From assembly GCA_910577015.1 (NCBI GenBank), contig CAJTKU010000011.1, positions 1-64,000 on the forward strand: a stretch of 64,000 nucleotides of DNA. The letters run 5' to 3'. This document shows positions 54,159 through 63,227 of this stretch, in pieces. The notes under the pieces were generated by a model. The model was not told the DNA's origin and did not search any database. It worked only from the letters and a program-made list of their open reading frames with translations. Numbering within the stretch: position 1 is the first letter of the stretch; every line of letters starts with the position of its first letter. This DNA is from an uncultured Lachnospiraceae bacterium (lineage in GTDB: Bacteria > Bacillota > Clostridia > Lachnospirales > Lachnospiraceae). Both the position numbers and the translations under genes were made by a program.

Positions 54159-55409
54159 ATGAAGAAAATCATACAAAGACTGTCCCCCAAAATGATTGTA
54201 TTTGGGCTGACCGGTTTTGCCGCCTTTTGTCTGGGTATTATCTTTGTCTGTATCAGTAATCATTTGGCGGGAAAACCGGATACGCAGAAAATGGCGCAGA
54301 GATGGGCTCCAAAGGGCGGCGCGTCCCAGGTAAGCTGTTTTTTCTCCAGGGATGCAGATTTTACGGAAGAAAGCATACTTTATTTTGAGCATGCTTTGGA
54401 TAAAGCGCTGGAGGAAGCCTCCATTGTCAGCGAATCGGAAAATGAAAGCGCAAGGCTCTGGGCGGACGCCTACAGTGCAACCGGAAAAGTGACCATAATG
54501 AGCAACAAGGCATCCATCGAGGTGTCGGCGGTGGGCGTCGGAGGGGACTTCTTCCTGTTTCACCCGCTAAAGCTTCTGACAGGTTCCTATTTTTCCGGCA
54601 GTGATGTGATGCAGGATTATATCGTCATAGATGAAGACGCCGCATGGCAGTTATTCGGCTCCAACGATGTGGCGGGACAGATTGTAACTATCAGCGGGAT
54701 TCCCCATATCATTGCAGGCGTCATCGAAAGGGAAGAGGGAAGGCTTGCAGAGGAAGCAGGGTTAAATGCGTCCGTTGCCTATGTGTCCTACACCACACTT
54801 AGCCAGTATGGCGTAGATTACGGATTGAATACCTACGAAATTGTTATGCCGAATCCCGTCACCGGATATGCCAGAAATTATGTGGCGGAAAATATCGGCA
54901 TAACGGAAAATGAAGTGGAAGTTGTGGAAAATTCCACAAGGTACAGTCTGGTATCACGGTTTAAGCTGCTTATGCAGTTTGGCACCAGGTCGATGAACGG
55001 GAAGGCGATTATTTACCCCTACTGGGAAAATATAGCAAGGGGATATGAAGATATTTTAGGGCTTCTGCTTGTACTAATGACATTGGCCTTTTTATATCCT
55101 GCGGTTCTTTTGATTATCCTGCTGGTTATCGCATGGAAGCATAAGACATGGACCGTAAAGAGTGTATGGGAAAAAGTAAAAGATAAGATAGACAGGTTCA
55201 GGGAAAAGCGCTGGGCAGCAAAAAAAAGGAAAAAGGAAAACGCTGGACTGCAGAAAGAAGGGAAGGAAAAACAAAAGAAAGAAAAGACAAAGAAAGAAAA
55301 AAAGCCGAAGCGGGAAAAGAAACCGAAACAGGCAAAGCATCTTTTCGGAAAGAAATCGGAGATAGATGCAGGGAATCATGAGGAGGAAAGTTATGAAAAA
55401 GTGGAGTAA
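54159..55409 (+). CDS. MacB periplasmic-core-like membrane protein without ATPase or FtsX channel
   Basis: 416 residues. Anchor at about 13-33, an external domain of MacB-core type (VGVGGDFFLFHPLKLLTGSYF, DYIVIDEDAAWQLFGSNDVAGQIVTISGIPHIIAGVIERE), one more membrane segment (about 300-327), and a Lys/Arg/Glu-rich cytoplasmic tail of about 85 residues (KEKTKKEKKPKREKKPKQ). True MacB/FtsX permeases have four segments and an ATPase; this has two segments and none. It may be a scaffold between the adaptor and the MalFG pair. The next gene begins inside its 3' end. Confidence 0.7.
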   Translation: MKKIIQRLSPKMIVFGLTGFAAFCLGIIFVCISNHLAGKPDTQKMAQRWAPKGGASQVSCFFSRDADFTEESILYFEHALDKALEEASIVSESENESARLWADAYSATGKVTIMSNKASIEVSAVGVGGDFFLFHPLKLLTGSYFSGSDVMQDYIVIDEDAAWQLFGSNDVAGQIVTISGIPHIIAGVIEREEGRLAEEAGLNASVAYVSYTTLSQYGVDYGLNTYEIVMPNPVTGYARNYVAENIGITENEVEVVENSTRYSLVSRFKLLMQFGTRSMNGKAIIYPYWENIARGYEDILGLLLVLMTLAFLYPAVLLIILLVIAWKHKTWTVKSVWEKVKDKIDRFREKRWAAKKRKKENAGLQKEGKEKQKKEKTKKEKKPKREKKPKQAKHLFGKKSEIDAGNHEEESYEKVE

Positions 55410-57870
55410 AAAGGCGCTCGGTCTTTTGCTGGCAGCCAGCATGATATTGGGATTGGGAGCCTGCGGCGGTGACGGAACCAATGAGAGCGTAACCTCAACG
55501 GAAGACGCCAAGAAGTATGTTTACAGGATGCAGGATATTGAAGTGGATGCCCTGAATGATGATGCAAGCGTCTATGGGCAGTTTTATGCGGATGGCAGGG
55601 TTTATCTGCTGACGGTAAACCGCCAATGGGATGAAAAGACCGGTATTGTAGTAGAACTGACTTCTTTTAAGGAAGACGGGACGGATTTGCAGACTGTCGA
55701 ACTAATGAATACACTGATGGATAATCCGAATTATATCCCTCCCGGAGACGAGCCTGAAGACATGCCCGGAGACGAGGATATCATGCCTTTGGCAAGAGAA
55801 GAAGGCGAGGCGGATACTCCGGAAGGCGATGACGAAAGCCCGGAAGAAGAAACAGAGGATAACGGCGATGGAGATAATCCTTCCGACAGACAGATTTACC
55901 GTGATACTTATGTCAGCACGGCAGTAATTGATAAAAACGGTGTATACATGGTGCTGGAGGATAATTCCTATTCTTATGATAATAATGACAACTATATATC
56001 CGAGGGGTACGCGTTGACGCTGTACTCTTATGATTTGACGGGAAAAGAGCGTTTTCAGGCGGTATTAAATGATAATCAGGATGAATATATGTGGATTAGC
56101 AACATTGCCTCCGATGAAAACGGAAACCTTGCCCTGTTATCCGAACAGACGCTTTACATGTTTGACGCACAGGGTAATCCGGTCGGTCAGACGGAAATGT
56201 CTGATAATGGCGGCTACGTACAGAATGCATTTGTCGGAAAGGACGGCAATCTGTTGATTGTGTCATACAATAATGACTGGACCAAAATGTTTTTGCAGGT
56301 ATACAATTTCCAGAAAAAAGCTTTTGAGGAAAATATAGATTTACCCGGAAACCTGACAAATTACGGTATGCGTGCAGGCGTTAATTATGACTTGATACTG
56401 ACAAATTCATTGGGGCTTTACGGATATAATATCGGGGACAAAGAAGTAACGCCGCTTTTGAGTTATATCAATTCCGATATAAACGGAGACACGATGGATT
56501 TGATTATGGAGGCGGGGGAGAACAGGTTTATCTGTTCTTACCGTGATGAAGAAAATTGGGATACCCATTTTGCCGTTATGAATTATGTGGCGCCGGAGGA
56601 TATTCCCGACAAAAAAGTGCTGACGCTGGCCTGCTATTATCTGGATTGGAATATGAGAAGCAGGGTGGTTGCTTTCAACAAAGAAAACGAACAGTACCGT
56701 ATCACGGTGAAGGATTACTCCAGCTATTCCACGCAGGAGGACTGGTCAGCGGGTTATACCCAGTTAAACAATGATATTATTTCCGGACAGATTCCGGATA
56801 TCCTCGTGTTAGACAGCTATAGTATGCCGGTTTCGTCCTATATTTCCAAAGGCATCCTTGCGGATATCGGAAAGCTGATTGACGAGGATGAGGAACTGAA
56901 CAGGGAAGATTTTATGACCAACGTGTTTGACGCCTACTCTGTGAACGGCACGCTTTACAGCATTATACCAAGCTTTAACATTAATACGGTAATCGGCAAA
57001 ACTGCCGATGTGGGACCTGACCCGGGCTGGACCATGGCGGATTTGCGAGAGCTCATGAATAAGTATCCGCAGGCAAGCGTTTTTGGGGATACCATGACAA
57101 GGGACAACATTATCTGGCAGATGATGTTATATTCGGGCGCCAGCTATGTAAATAAAGACAGTGGAAAGTGCAATTTCAACACGCAGGAGTTTATTGATAT
57201 TCTGGAGTTTGCCGCCCAGTTCCCTGAGAAAATCAACTGGGACGATATGGATGACAGTTACTATAATAATTATAGCAGCCAGTACAGGGAGGGCAGAACC
57301 CTTCTGATGAGTACGAGCATCAATGACTTCCGTGATTTTAACCGTAACATGAGGAGTTTTTTCGGAGAGCCGATAACCTTTATCGGATTCCCCTGCCAGG
57401 ACGGAATCGGCGCTGTGGTGAATGCCTATGAGCAGTATGCGATTGCCGCAAAATCCCCTAATATCGAAGGTGCATGGGAGTTTCTGCGTTATTATCTGAC
57501 GGAGGATTACCAGAGTAGTAATGATTTGTCATGGACGATTCCCGTAAGCAAGAAAGCGCTTCTGGAAAAACTGGAAGAGGCTCAGGAGAGACCTTCCTGG
57601 ACAAATGAAGACGGCACAAAAGAATATTATGACGATTATTACTACGAAGGGGATGTGCGGATTCTGATTGAGCCGATGACGAAGGAAGAAGCGGATAAAT
57701 TGTTTGAGTATATCTCCTCCGTCAACATGGCGTATTCCTATGATGAAAACCTGATGAATATCATCACGGAAGAAGCGGCGCCTTTCTTTGCAGGACAGAA
57801 GAGCGCGTCGGCGGTAGTGGATATCATCCAGAACCGCGCGCAGGTTTACCTCAACGAAAGCAAGTGGTAG
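55393..57870 (+). CDS. large solute-binding lipoprotein (propeller-like N-terminus)
   Basis: 825 residues from ATG 55393 (AGGAGG about six bases upstream), overlapping the previous gene by 17 bases. Lipobox GLGAC (about residue 23). An acidic insert (residues about 110-165, EGDDESPEEETEDNGDGD) interrupts the propeller-like half. The binding-protein half starts near 405 (LTLACYYLDWNMRSRVV), with DIISGQIPDILVLD, GWTMADLRELMNKY, NIEGAWEFLRYYL and IITEEAAPFFAGQKSA. Second receptor of the same operon; its 3' end overlaps the convergent metallohydrolase gene by 25 bases. Confidence 0.8.
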   Translation: MKKWSKKALGLLLAASMILGLGACGGDGTNESVTSTEDAKKYVYRMQDIEVDALNDDASVYGQFYADGRVYLLTVNRQWDEKTGIVVELTSFKEDGTDLQTVELMNTLMDNPNYIPPGDEPEDMPGDEDIMPLAREEGEADTPEGDDESPEEETEDNGDGDNPSDRQIYRDTYVSTAVIDKNGVYMVLEDNSYSYDNNDNYISEGYALTLYSYDLTGKERFQAVLNDNQDEYMWISNIASDENGNLALLSEQTLYMFDAQGNPVGQTEMSDNGGYVQNAFVGKDGNLLIVSYNNDWTKMFLQVYNFQKKAFEENIDLPGNLTNYGMRAGVNYDLILTNSLGLYGYNIGDKEVTPLLSYINSDINGDTMDLIMEAGENRFICSYRDEENWDTHFAVMNYVAPEDIPDKKVLTLACYYLDWNMRSRVVAFNKENEQYRITVKDYSSYSTQEDWSAGYTQLNNDIISGQIPDILVLDSYSMPVSSYISKGILADIGKLIDEDEELNREDFMTNVFDAYSVNGTLYSIIPSFNINTVIGKTADVGPDPGWTMADLRELMNKYPQASVFGDTMTRDNIIWQMMLYSGASYVNKDSGKCNFNTQEFIDILEFAAQFPEKINWDDMDDSYYNNYSSQYREGRTLLMSTSINDFRDFNRNMRSFFGEPITFIGFPCQDGIGAVVNAYEQYAIAAKSPNIEGAWEFLRYYLTEDYQSSNDLSWTIPVSKKALLEKLEEAQERPSWTNEDGTKEYYDDYYYEGDVRILIEPMTKEEADKLFEYISSVNMAYSYDENLMNIITEEAAPFFAGQKSASAVVDIIQNRAQVYLNESKW

Positions 57871-58478
57871 GCTTCGGTCAATTCCCAGCCGTGTTCCTTC
57901 AGCCATTGCCTGCTGAGGGCATAGTCAGGCAGGACGCTTTCGACTTTGTTCCAGAAAGCGTTACCATGGTTCATGTACGTTAAATGGCAGAGCTCGTGGA
58001 CAATGACATAGTCGATGACTGCGGGCGGAGCCATCATAAGACGATAATTAAAAGACAGAGTACCCGTTTGGGAGCAGCTTCCCCAACGGGTTTTCTGGTT
58101 TCTGATGGAGATTTTTGTATAATACCCCCCGGTCAGCTTCTGTAATTCTGCGCACCTTCCCGGAAAATAAGCTTTGGCGGCGTTCATAAAACGCCTTTTC
58201 AAAATTGCCGCCTGTTTTTCCTGCTCAGGGGTAAGGCTGGGAAGAGAGGCTTCTTTTTGGGAAAGCATTTCCAGATGCTTTCTTGCTATCCAATCCCTTT
58301 TTTCCTCAATAAAAGCTTCCACCCTTCCCTGACGCACATAATAAGGCGCCCTGACATGGATGGAAGCATCTTCCTTTACCTGTATGCTGAGGCTTTTTCT
58401 GTCTGAAAAGTGAACCGTGCAGGTGAGGGAGCATTTTTCTTCAGGAATAGATAATTCATAGGAATAAGTGTTTTTCAT
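57846..58478 (-). CDS. YgjP-family metal-dependent hydrolase (M48-like, DUF45)
   Basis: 210 residues. The zinc motif VIVHELCHLTYMNHGNAFW (HExxH plus a downstream His) and RWGSCSQTGTLSFNYRLMMAP are the two signature blocks of the YgjP/DUF45 family. Soluble, no signal peptide. Roles are poorly known; some members sit next to restriction or tRNA genes. It is 14 bases downstream of the thiN-like gene, probably in one operon. Confidence 0.85.
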   Translation of the reverse strand: MKNTYSYELSIPEEKCSLTCTVHFSDRKSLSIQVKEDASIHVRAPYYVRQGRVEAFIEEKRDWIARKHLEMLSQKEASLPSLTPEQEKQAAILKRRFMNAAKAYFPGRCAELQKLTGGYYTKISIRNQKTRWGSCSQTGTLSFNYRLMMAPPAVIDYVIVHELCHLTYMNHGNAFWNKVESVLPDYALSRQWLKEHGWELTEAYHLLSLR

Positions 58479-58492
58479 AATATCCTTTCAAG

Positions 58493-59158
58493 TTAGTCCA
58501 GGCTTATCAGTATGGCTACGGCTCCTGAGTGGACGGTGACGGCGCCTTCTTTTCCCGGCAGAAATTCATTGCTGATGCCGATGGGAAAGTCGTTTGTCAC
58601 AGTGTAGGAGGAAAGGGGATATTTCATATTGGTAATGGAAACCACGGATTCTTTTTCCAGCGAAAAAAGAGAAAGGCGGCCAAACAGGGAGGCAGAAAAC
58701 TGTTTTGTCTCCCCAGATGCAGCCATGATGCAGCATTTATCCTCCAAGAGATATCCCTCTGCTCCGTTGTTTTTTAAGAAGAGGAGACATTGGATATTGG
58801 CAAGCGTATGGTCCAGCCTTCCGCCCATGCCTGCATATATCAAAAAAGTATGAAAGTCCCTCGCAAGTCCCCACTTTAATGCAGCAAGCATATCCGTATC
58901 ATCCTTCTCTGGCGTAAGCCGCAATATTTTATCCGGAAACCGGCGTTCTGTTTCCTCAATAGAAGCGGCAAGCCCTTTATCCACGGAATCAAAATCTCCG
59001 ATAATCATATCCGGTTTTATGCCGAGCGCAACACAATGCCCCAATCCCCCATCCACCGCAATCACAGTATCTTTCTTGGCGTCAAATCCCTCCAATTTCG
59101 TGACCGCCAATTCCCCCGCCCCCATCACAATACACCTTTTCTCTCTTTTCACCTGCAT
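58493..59158 (-). CDS. thiN: thiamine pyrophosphokinase
   Basis: 221 residues. Catalytic blocks AVDGGLGHCVALGIKPDMIIGDFDS and PEKDDTDMLAALKWGL and IYAGMGGRLDHTLANI match ThiN. The C-terminal domain has FLPGKEGAVTVHSGAVAIL, typical of the thiamine-binding half. It transfers pyrophosphate from ATP to thiamine to make TPP. Normal length for the family. No TPP riboswitch was recognised upstream, where instead a long inverted repeat lies. Confidence 0.92.
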   Translation of the reverse strand: MQVKREKRCIVMGAGELAVTKLEGFDAKKDTVIAVDGGLGHCVALGIKPDMIIGDFDSVDKGLAASIEETERRFPDKILRLTPEKDDTDMLAALKWGLARDFHTFLIYAGMGGRLDHTLANIQCLLFLKNNGAEGYLLEDKCCIMAASGETKQFSASLFGRLSLFSLEKESVVSITNMKYPLSSYTVTNDFPIGISNEFLPGKEGAVTVHSGAVAILISLD

Positions 59159-59230
59159 ATATATAGCTTCCTTTCTTTTTTACCATTCCATATTCGGGTG
59201 GAAAAGCCCCTCTTTGGCAACTACAATCAG

Positions 59231-59388
59231 GCAGTCTGCCCAAAAGAATTTCGGCAAGCGACCTTTGCACCATGGAAATGAGACTCAAAAATCGTGGAAG
59301 CCATTGCTGACACGATTTTCGCATTATGAGGCTCATTGGAATGCCCGGTGCAACGGAGTGCGCCGAACTTCTTTTGGGCAGACTGCCG
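59231..59388. repeat. 158-bp inverted repeat element
   Basis: Outer arms 59231-59249 and 59370-59388 are perfect 19-bp reverse complements (GGCAGTCTGCCCAAAAGAA). Pairing continues inward with gaps: TTCGGC/GCCGAA, TTGCACC/GGTGCAA, ATGAG/CTCAT, and an inner AAATCGTG/CACGATTT stem. It fills most of the gap between thiN and the exporter genes. No coding capacity; MITE-like. Confidence 0.85.
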
Positions 59389-59425
59389 ACAGTAACCCAA
59401 ACATTAGCTTTTCCCCCAAAACACC

Positions 59426-61204
59426 TTACCCCGCAAATTGCGCCATATACAAATCGTAATAAGCCCCCTTCTTTGCAATCAGCTCCGAAGCAGTGCCCTG
59501 TTCTAGAATACCCCCTTCATCAATGACAAAAATCCGGTCAGCCTTCTGTATGGTAGAAAGCCTGTGGGCAATTACAAAGGAGGTCCGGCCGGAAAGGAGG
59601 GTTTCGATTCCCTTCTGCACCAGCAGTTCTGTCTGGGTGTCGATACTGGAGGTGGCTTCATCCAGAATTAAGATGCCCGGCATGGACACAAAAGTACGGG
59701 CAAAGGCCAGCAGCTGTTTTTGACCGATGGAAAGACCGCCGCCGCGCTCTGAAAGGACGGTGTCGTATCCTTTTTCCAGTTTGGAGATAAAGCCGTGGGC
59801 GCCTACTGCCTTTGCAGCAGCTATGATTTCTTCATCCGTTGCATCCAGTTTTCCGTAACGAATGTTATCCTTCACGGTGCCGGAAAACAGGAAATTATCC
59901 TGCGTCATAATGCCCATTTTACTGCGCAGGCTCTCCAAGGTGATTCCCTGCACGTTTCTACCGTCAATCAGTACCCTGCCGCCCGTTACATCGTAGAAAC
60001 GACTAATCAGGTTGACTATGGTGGTCTTTCCCGCGCCGGTGGGTCCCACAAGGGCAATGGTTTCCCCTGGTTTGATGTGGAAGTTTACATGGGACAGCAC
60101 TTCTATGTCGGGGGCGTCGGAGTAGGCGAAAGTGACATCGTCAAATACCACTTCCCCTGTAATGCCTTCGATACCCTCGGCGTCGGGAGCGTCCGTGATG
60201 GCGGAGGGAGTGTCAAGCACTTCAAAGATACGTTCCGCGGCAGCAATATTGGTGATAATTTGATTGTAAAAGCTGCTCAGGTTGGCAATCGGATTCCAGA
60301 ACATGTTGATATAGTAGCCGAAAGAAATCAGAATGCCTGCCGAAATAGCATCGATTCCAATGATGACGATGCCGGTATAATAAAGGGCAATGGTTCCCAC
60401 GCCCCAGCACAAATCGATGATGGGTCCGAAACCGTCATTGATGCGCACTGCCTTTTGGTAAGCGGTAAAATGCTCTTTGACGAGGGAGTTGAAGGTTGTT
60501 TTGGTTTCCTCTTCGGCCGAAAAGCTTTGGATGATGCGGATGCCGGAGATATCCTCATGCACAAACGCGTTCAGGTTGGATGATTTTTTCCTGAAAATCT
60601 GCCAGCGTTTATGGGAAAAAATCTGGATGCATGCCATGCCCACAATCAATACCGGAAGGGTAGAGAGGCTTGCCAGGGCCAGGCGGTAATTCTTGATAAA
60701 CATAATGGCTACCACGGCGCAGATGGTAATAAAATCAGGAATCAGCGTGGTAACGCTGTTGCCAAGGACGTCCTTTAAGGAATTAATGTCCCCGATGATG
60801 CGGGAGAGAATTTTTCCTGTAGGACGGCTGTCAAAAAAGTGAAAATCCAGACTCTGGATATGGGTGTACAGTTCCTGGCGTATGGTCAACAGCACACTGT
60901 TGCAGACCTTAGCCATGATATACATCCGCACTTTCACCAAAAGTATCATGGTAATGTTTAGAACAACAGCCACAGAAAGCAGGATAAAAAGTCCGCTAAA
61001 GTTGCCAACGCCGATGTAGTCATCAATGGCGGACTCTATGATAAGGGGATTGGCAAGCGACACCCCCACGCAGAATGCCATAATGAGCAGCACCAGTATA
61101 ATTTCTTTTTTGTAGGCGAGCAGATAGGAAAAGAGTCTGAGAAGGGTACGCAGTTTTCCTGTTTCCACAGTCTGTTCGTCATCTTTATATGAGTTAAAGG
61201 GCAT
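59426..61204 (-). CDS. heterodimeric ABC exporter, catalytic subunit (BmrD-like)
   Basis: 592 residues: six-helix exporter domain, then ATPase with Walker A GPTGAGKTT, signature LSIGQKQLL (non-canonical), Walker B ILILDEATSSID with the catalytic Glu, and the switch IAHRLSTIQKA. The upstream gene has the degenerate site, so the two form one transporter of the BmrCD/TM287-288 kind. Separated from its partner by three bases. Transcription likely depends on the attenuator at 62979-63152. Confidence 0.9.
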   Translation of the reverse strand: MPFNSYKDDEQTVETGKLRTLLRLFSYLLAYKKEIILVLLIMAFCVGVSLANPLIIESAIDDYIGVGNFSGLFILLSVAVVLNITMILLVKVRMYIMAKVCNSVLLTIRQELYTHIQSLDFHFFDSRPTGKILSRIIGDINSLKDVLGNSVTTLIPDFITICAVVAIMFIKNYRLALASLSTLPVLIVGMACIQIFSHKRWQIFRKKSSNLNAFVHEDISGIRIIQSFSAEEETKTTFNSLVKEHFTAYQKAVRINDGFGPIIDLCWGVGTIALYYTGIVIIGIDAISAGILISFGYYINMFWNPIANLSSFYNQIITNIAAAERIFEVLDTPSAITDAPDAEGIEGITGEVVFDDVTFAYSDAPDIEVLSHVNFHIKPGETIALVGPTGAGKTTIVNLISRFYDVTGGRVLIDGRNVQGITLESLRSKMGIMTQDNFLFSGTVKDNIRYGKLDATDEEIIAAAKAVGAHGFISKLEKGYDTVLSERGGGLSIGQKQLLAFARTFVSMPGILILDEATSSIDTQTELLVQKGIETLLSGRTSFVIAHRLSTIQKADRIFVIDEGGILEQGTASELIAKKGAYYDLYMAQFAG

Positions 61205-61207
61205 GGA

Positions 61208-62938
61208 TTACGCCTCCTTTTCCATGAGAAATTCACCGTACTGTGCCATGTAAGTTTCATAATAGAGACCCTTTTGCGCAAGTAATGTGTCATGGGTGCC
61301 TCTTTCCGCAATACGGCCGTCCTGTAAAAAGAGGATTTCGTCCGCATTTCTGACTGCGCTGATACGGTGAGCGATAATCAGTTTCGTTGTATTTTGCAGT
61401 TGTTTCAAAGTTTGCTGTATTTCGTGTTCCGTTTCCGTGTCAAGGGCCGAAGTGGAATCATCCATAATCAGGATGGGATTCTTTTTGGCTAGGGCGCGGG
61501 CAATGCTGATACGCTGCTTCTGACCGCCGGAAAGCCCGACGCCCCTTTCCCCGATGACGGTATCATAACCATTTCCCAGTTCCTCAATAAAACCGTTTGC
61601 CTGCGAAGCCCGTGCGGCTTCCCGTACGATACTGTCCGTTACAAACTCCCTTTTCCCGAGTCTGACATTTTCCCGTATGGTATCGGAAAAGAGGAATACG
61701 TCCTGCATGACGATGGAAATATTGCTGCGAAGCTGTTTTAAAGATAAATCCCGTATATCCGTGTCATCCAGAAGGATGGAACCCTCCGAACTGTCGTAAA
61801 GCCGCTGTAAAAGATGTATGATGGAACTCTTTCCGGAGCCGGTTGCACCCATAATGCCGAGAGTGCGTCCTGCCTCGAGGGAGAAAGAAATATCGGAGAG
61901 AATTTCCCGCTCATCCCGCTTAAAGCTGACATGGTCAAAGGTGATTTTGCCTGTAACCTCCGGGAGTGTCACCGGATGTTCGGGCTCTGTAATGGTCGGC
62001 GTCTGGGCGTACAGCTTCTTTAACTTTTTGTTGGAAGCTATGGCTGCCGATAAACTGTTTGTCAGCCAGCCCAGCATTTCCATGGGCCAGACAATATTTG
62101 TGGAATACTGCACAAATGCGCCCAAAGAACCCAGAGAGAAATCCCTGTAAATGCAGAAGTAGCCTCCTGCCAGCAGTACAAGCAGGGGAAGCAGTTTGCT
62201 GACCAGAGAGAATAGCGGGTGATATTTAACAAAGACCCTTGATTGTTCCATATTTAAATCATAATAACGCTTGTTATGCGATAAAAATTTCTGGATTTCA
62301 AATTTCTCACGGGCAAAAGCCTTTACCGTTCGCACACCCGCCAGATTTTCTTCTGCCACGGTGTTTAGTTCGGCATTCTCTTCACTGATGGCTTCATAGA
62401 CGCTGTCCAGTTTTTTCTCGAGATAAATGGCAAGCGCCGCGCAGATGACCATGCAGGCGGTTGGAATGATGGCAAGCTTCCAGTTCAGGCGGTACATGCA
62501 AAACAGTATCAGGGAAGTGTGGACAACCACTTCAATGGTCAGCATGCTCACATAAGTCAGACCGTCCCAGATGCGGTCCACGTCATCCTTGATACGGGAC
62601 ATCAGTTCCCCTGTGCCGGTACGGTCAAAAAAATCTGCGGACAGGCTCTGGATATGCTTGAAAACATCTTTTCTCATATTGGCGGCAATGCGCGCCCCGG
62701 TGACGTCAAAAAGATATTCTTTTACGTAGCCGAATATAAAACGGCCGATGCCGATGGCAAGAATGCCGAGCAAAATACCTTTTAATGCGCCCACATTCCT
62801 GTTTTTGATGACATCATCAATAATTTCTTTGGTCAGAAGAGGGGAAAGCATATCCAGCGCAACGCTCACCACAAGGCCGAAGATGGCCAGAAGATAAGCG
62901 GGCAGGTGTTCCCATATATGGTTTCGTAATTTTTTCAT
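61208..62938 (-). CDS. heterodimeric ABC exporter, degenerate-site subunit (BmrC-like)
   Basis: 576 residues from ATG at 62936-62938 (GGGAGG about ten bases upstream; the codons further 5' contain the ribosome site itself). Exporter membrane domain, Walker A GATGSGKSS, canonical signature LSGGQKQRI, and Walker B ILIMDDSTSALD with Asp instead of the catalytic Glu. First gene after a leader ORF and terminator. Heterodimers of this type commonly export drugs and confer tolerance to antibiotics. Confidence 0.9.
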   Translation of the reverse strand: MKKLRNHIWEHLPAYLLAIFGLVVSVALDMLSPLLTKEIIDDVIKNRNVGALKGILLGILAIGIGRFIFGYVKEYLFDVTGARIAANMRKDVFKHIQSLSADFFDRTGTGELMSRIKDDVDRIWDGLTYVSMLTIEVVVHTSLILFCMYRLNWKLAIIPTACMVICAALAIYLEKKLDSVYEAISEENAELNTVAEENLAGVRTVKAFAREKFEIQKFLSHNKRYYDLNMEQSRVFVKYHPLFSLVSKLLPLLVLLAGGYFCIYRDFSLGSLGAFVQYSTNIVWPMEMLGWLTNSLSAAIASNKKLKKLYAQTPTITEPEHPVTLPEVTGKITFDHVSFKRDEREILSDISFSLEAGRTLGIMGATGSGKSSIIHLLQRLYDSSEGSILLDDTDIRDLSLKQLRSNISIVMQDVFLFSDTIRENVRLGKREFVTDSIVREAARASQANGFIEELGNGYDTVIGERGVGLSGGQKQRISIARALAKKNPILIMDDSTSALDTETEHEIQQTLKQLQNTTKLIIAHRISAVRNADEILFLQDGRIAERGTHDTLLAQKGLYYETYMAQYGEFLMEKEA

Positions 62939-62978
62939 AATAATTGATTCCTCCCGGTTCAATCGAATAAATACAGAT

Positions 62979-63007
62979 AAAAAAAGCCCGCGGCAGAAAC
63001 CGCGGGC
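62979..63007 (-). terminator. attenuator terminator upstream of the ABC exporter genes
   Basis: On the minus strand GCCCGCGG (63000-63007) pairs perfectly with CCGCGGGC (62986-62993) around six bases, followed by seven Ts. It lies after a short leader ORF and about 40 bases before the exporter start, so most transcripts should stop here unless it is prevented. Confidence 0.85.
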
Positions 63008-63053
63008 ATATCGTCATGAAATAATAGGTACGGAGAAACTCCCTGCTATAAAC

Positions 63054-63152
63054 TCATGATTCCTGTATATGTCCTTTTGAGGTAACTGCATGTAAAATAT
63101 CTATGAAAATAGCGCTTTTCGTTGATTTGGTTAATCTTATTTTTTGAAACAT
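63054..63152 (-). CDS. 32-codon leader peptide of the ABC exporter operon (bmrB-like)
   Basis: ATG at 63150-63152 with a perfect AAGGAGGT (63160-63167) seven bases upstream, the strongest ribosome site in this region. It codes a basic 32-residue peptide starting MFQKIRLTKSTK and ending GHIQES. It lies about 47 bases before the attenuator hairpin. In Bacillus subtilis the bmrB leader controls the BmrCD exporter by ribosome-dependent attenuation when antibiotics slow translation; position and parts here are the same, though the peptide need not be homologous. Confidence 0.7.
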   Translation of the reverse strand: MFQKIRLTKSTKSAIFIDILHAVTSKGHIQES

Positions 63153-63198
63153 CACGGTTACCTCCTTTCTTTATTCTTGTTTACACCAACTGCATTTT

Positions 63199-63227
63199 AC
63201 CTTACGCCATAAAATGGTAATTGTCAA
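63199..63227 (-). promoter_or_regulatory. promoter of the leader and exporter operon
   Basis: Minus strand: perfect TTGACA (63222-63227), 17 bases, TAAGGT (63199-63204); a better-looking TAAAAT lies five bases further on with a 22-base gap. The -35 overlaps the last codons of the cation transporter gene. Confidence 0.55.

Noticed and set aside
59159..59425. TPP riboswitch upstream of thiN
   Set aside because: The conserved CTGAGA-type core was not found; the region is taken by the inverted repeat.
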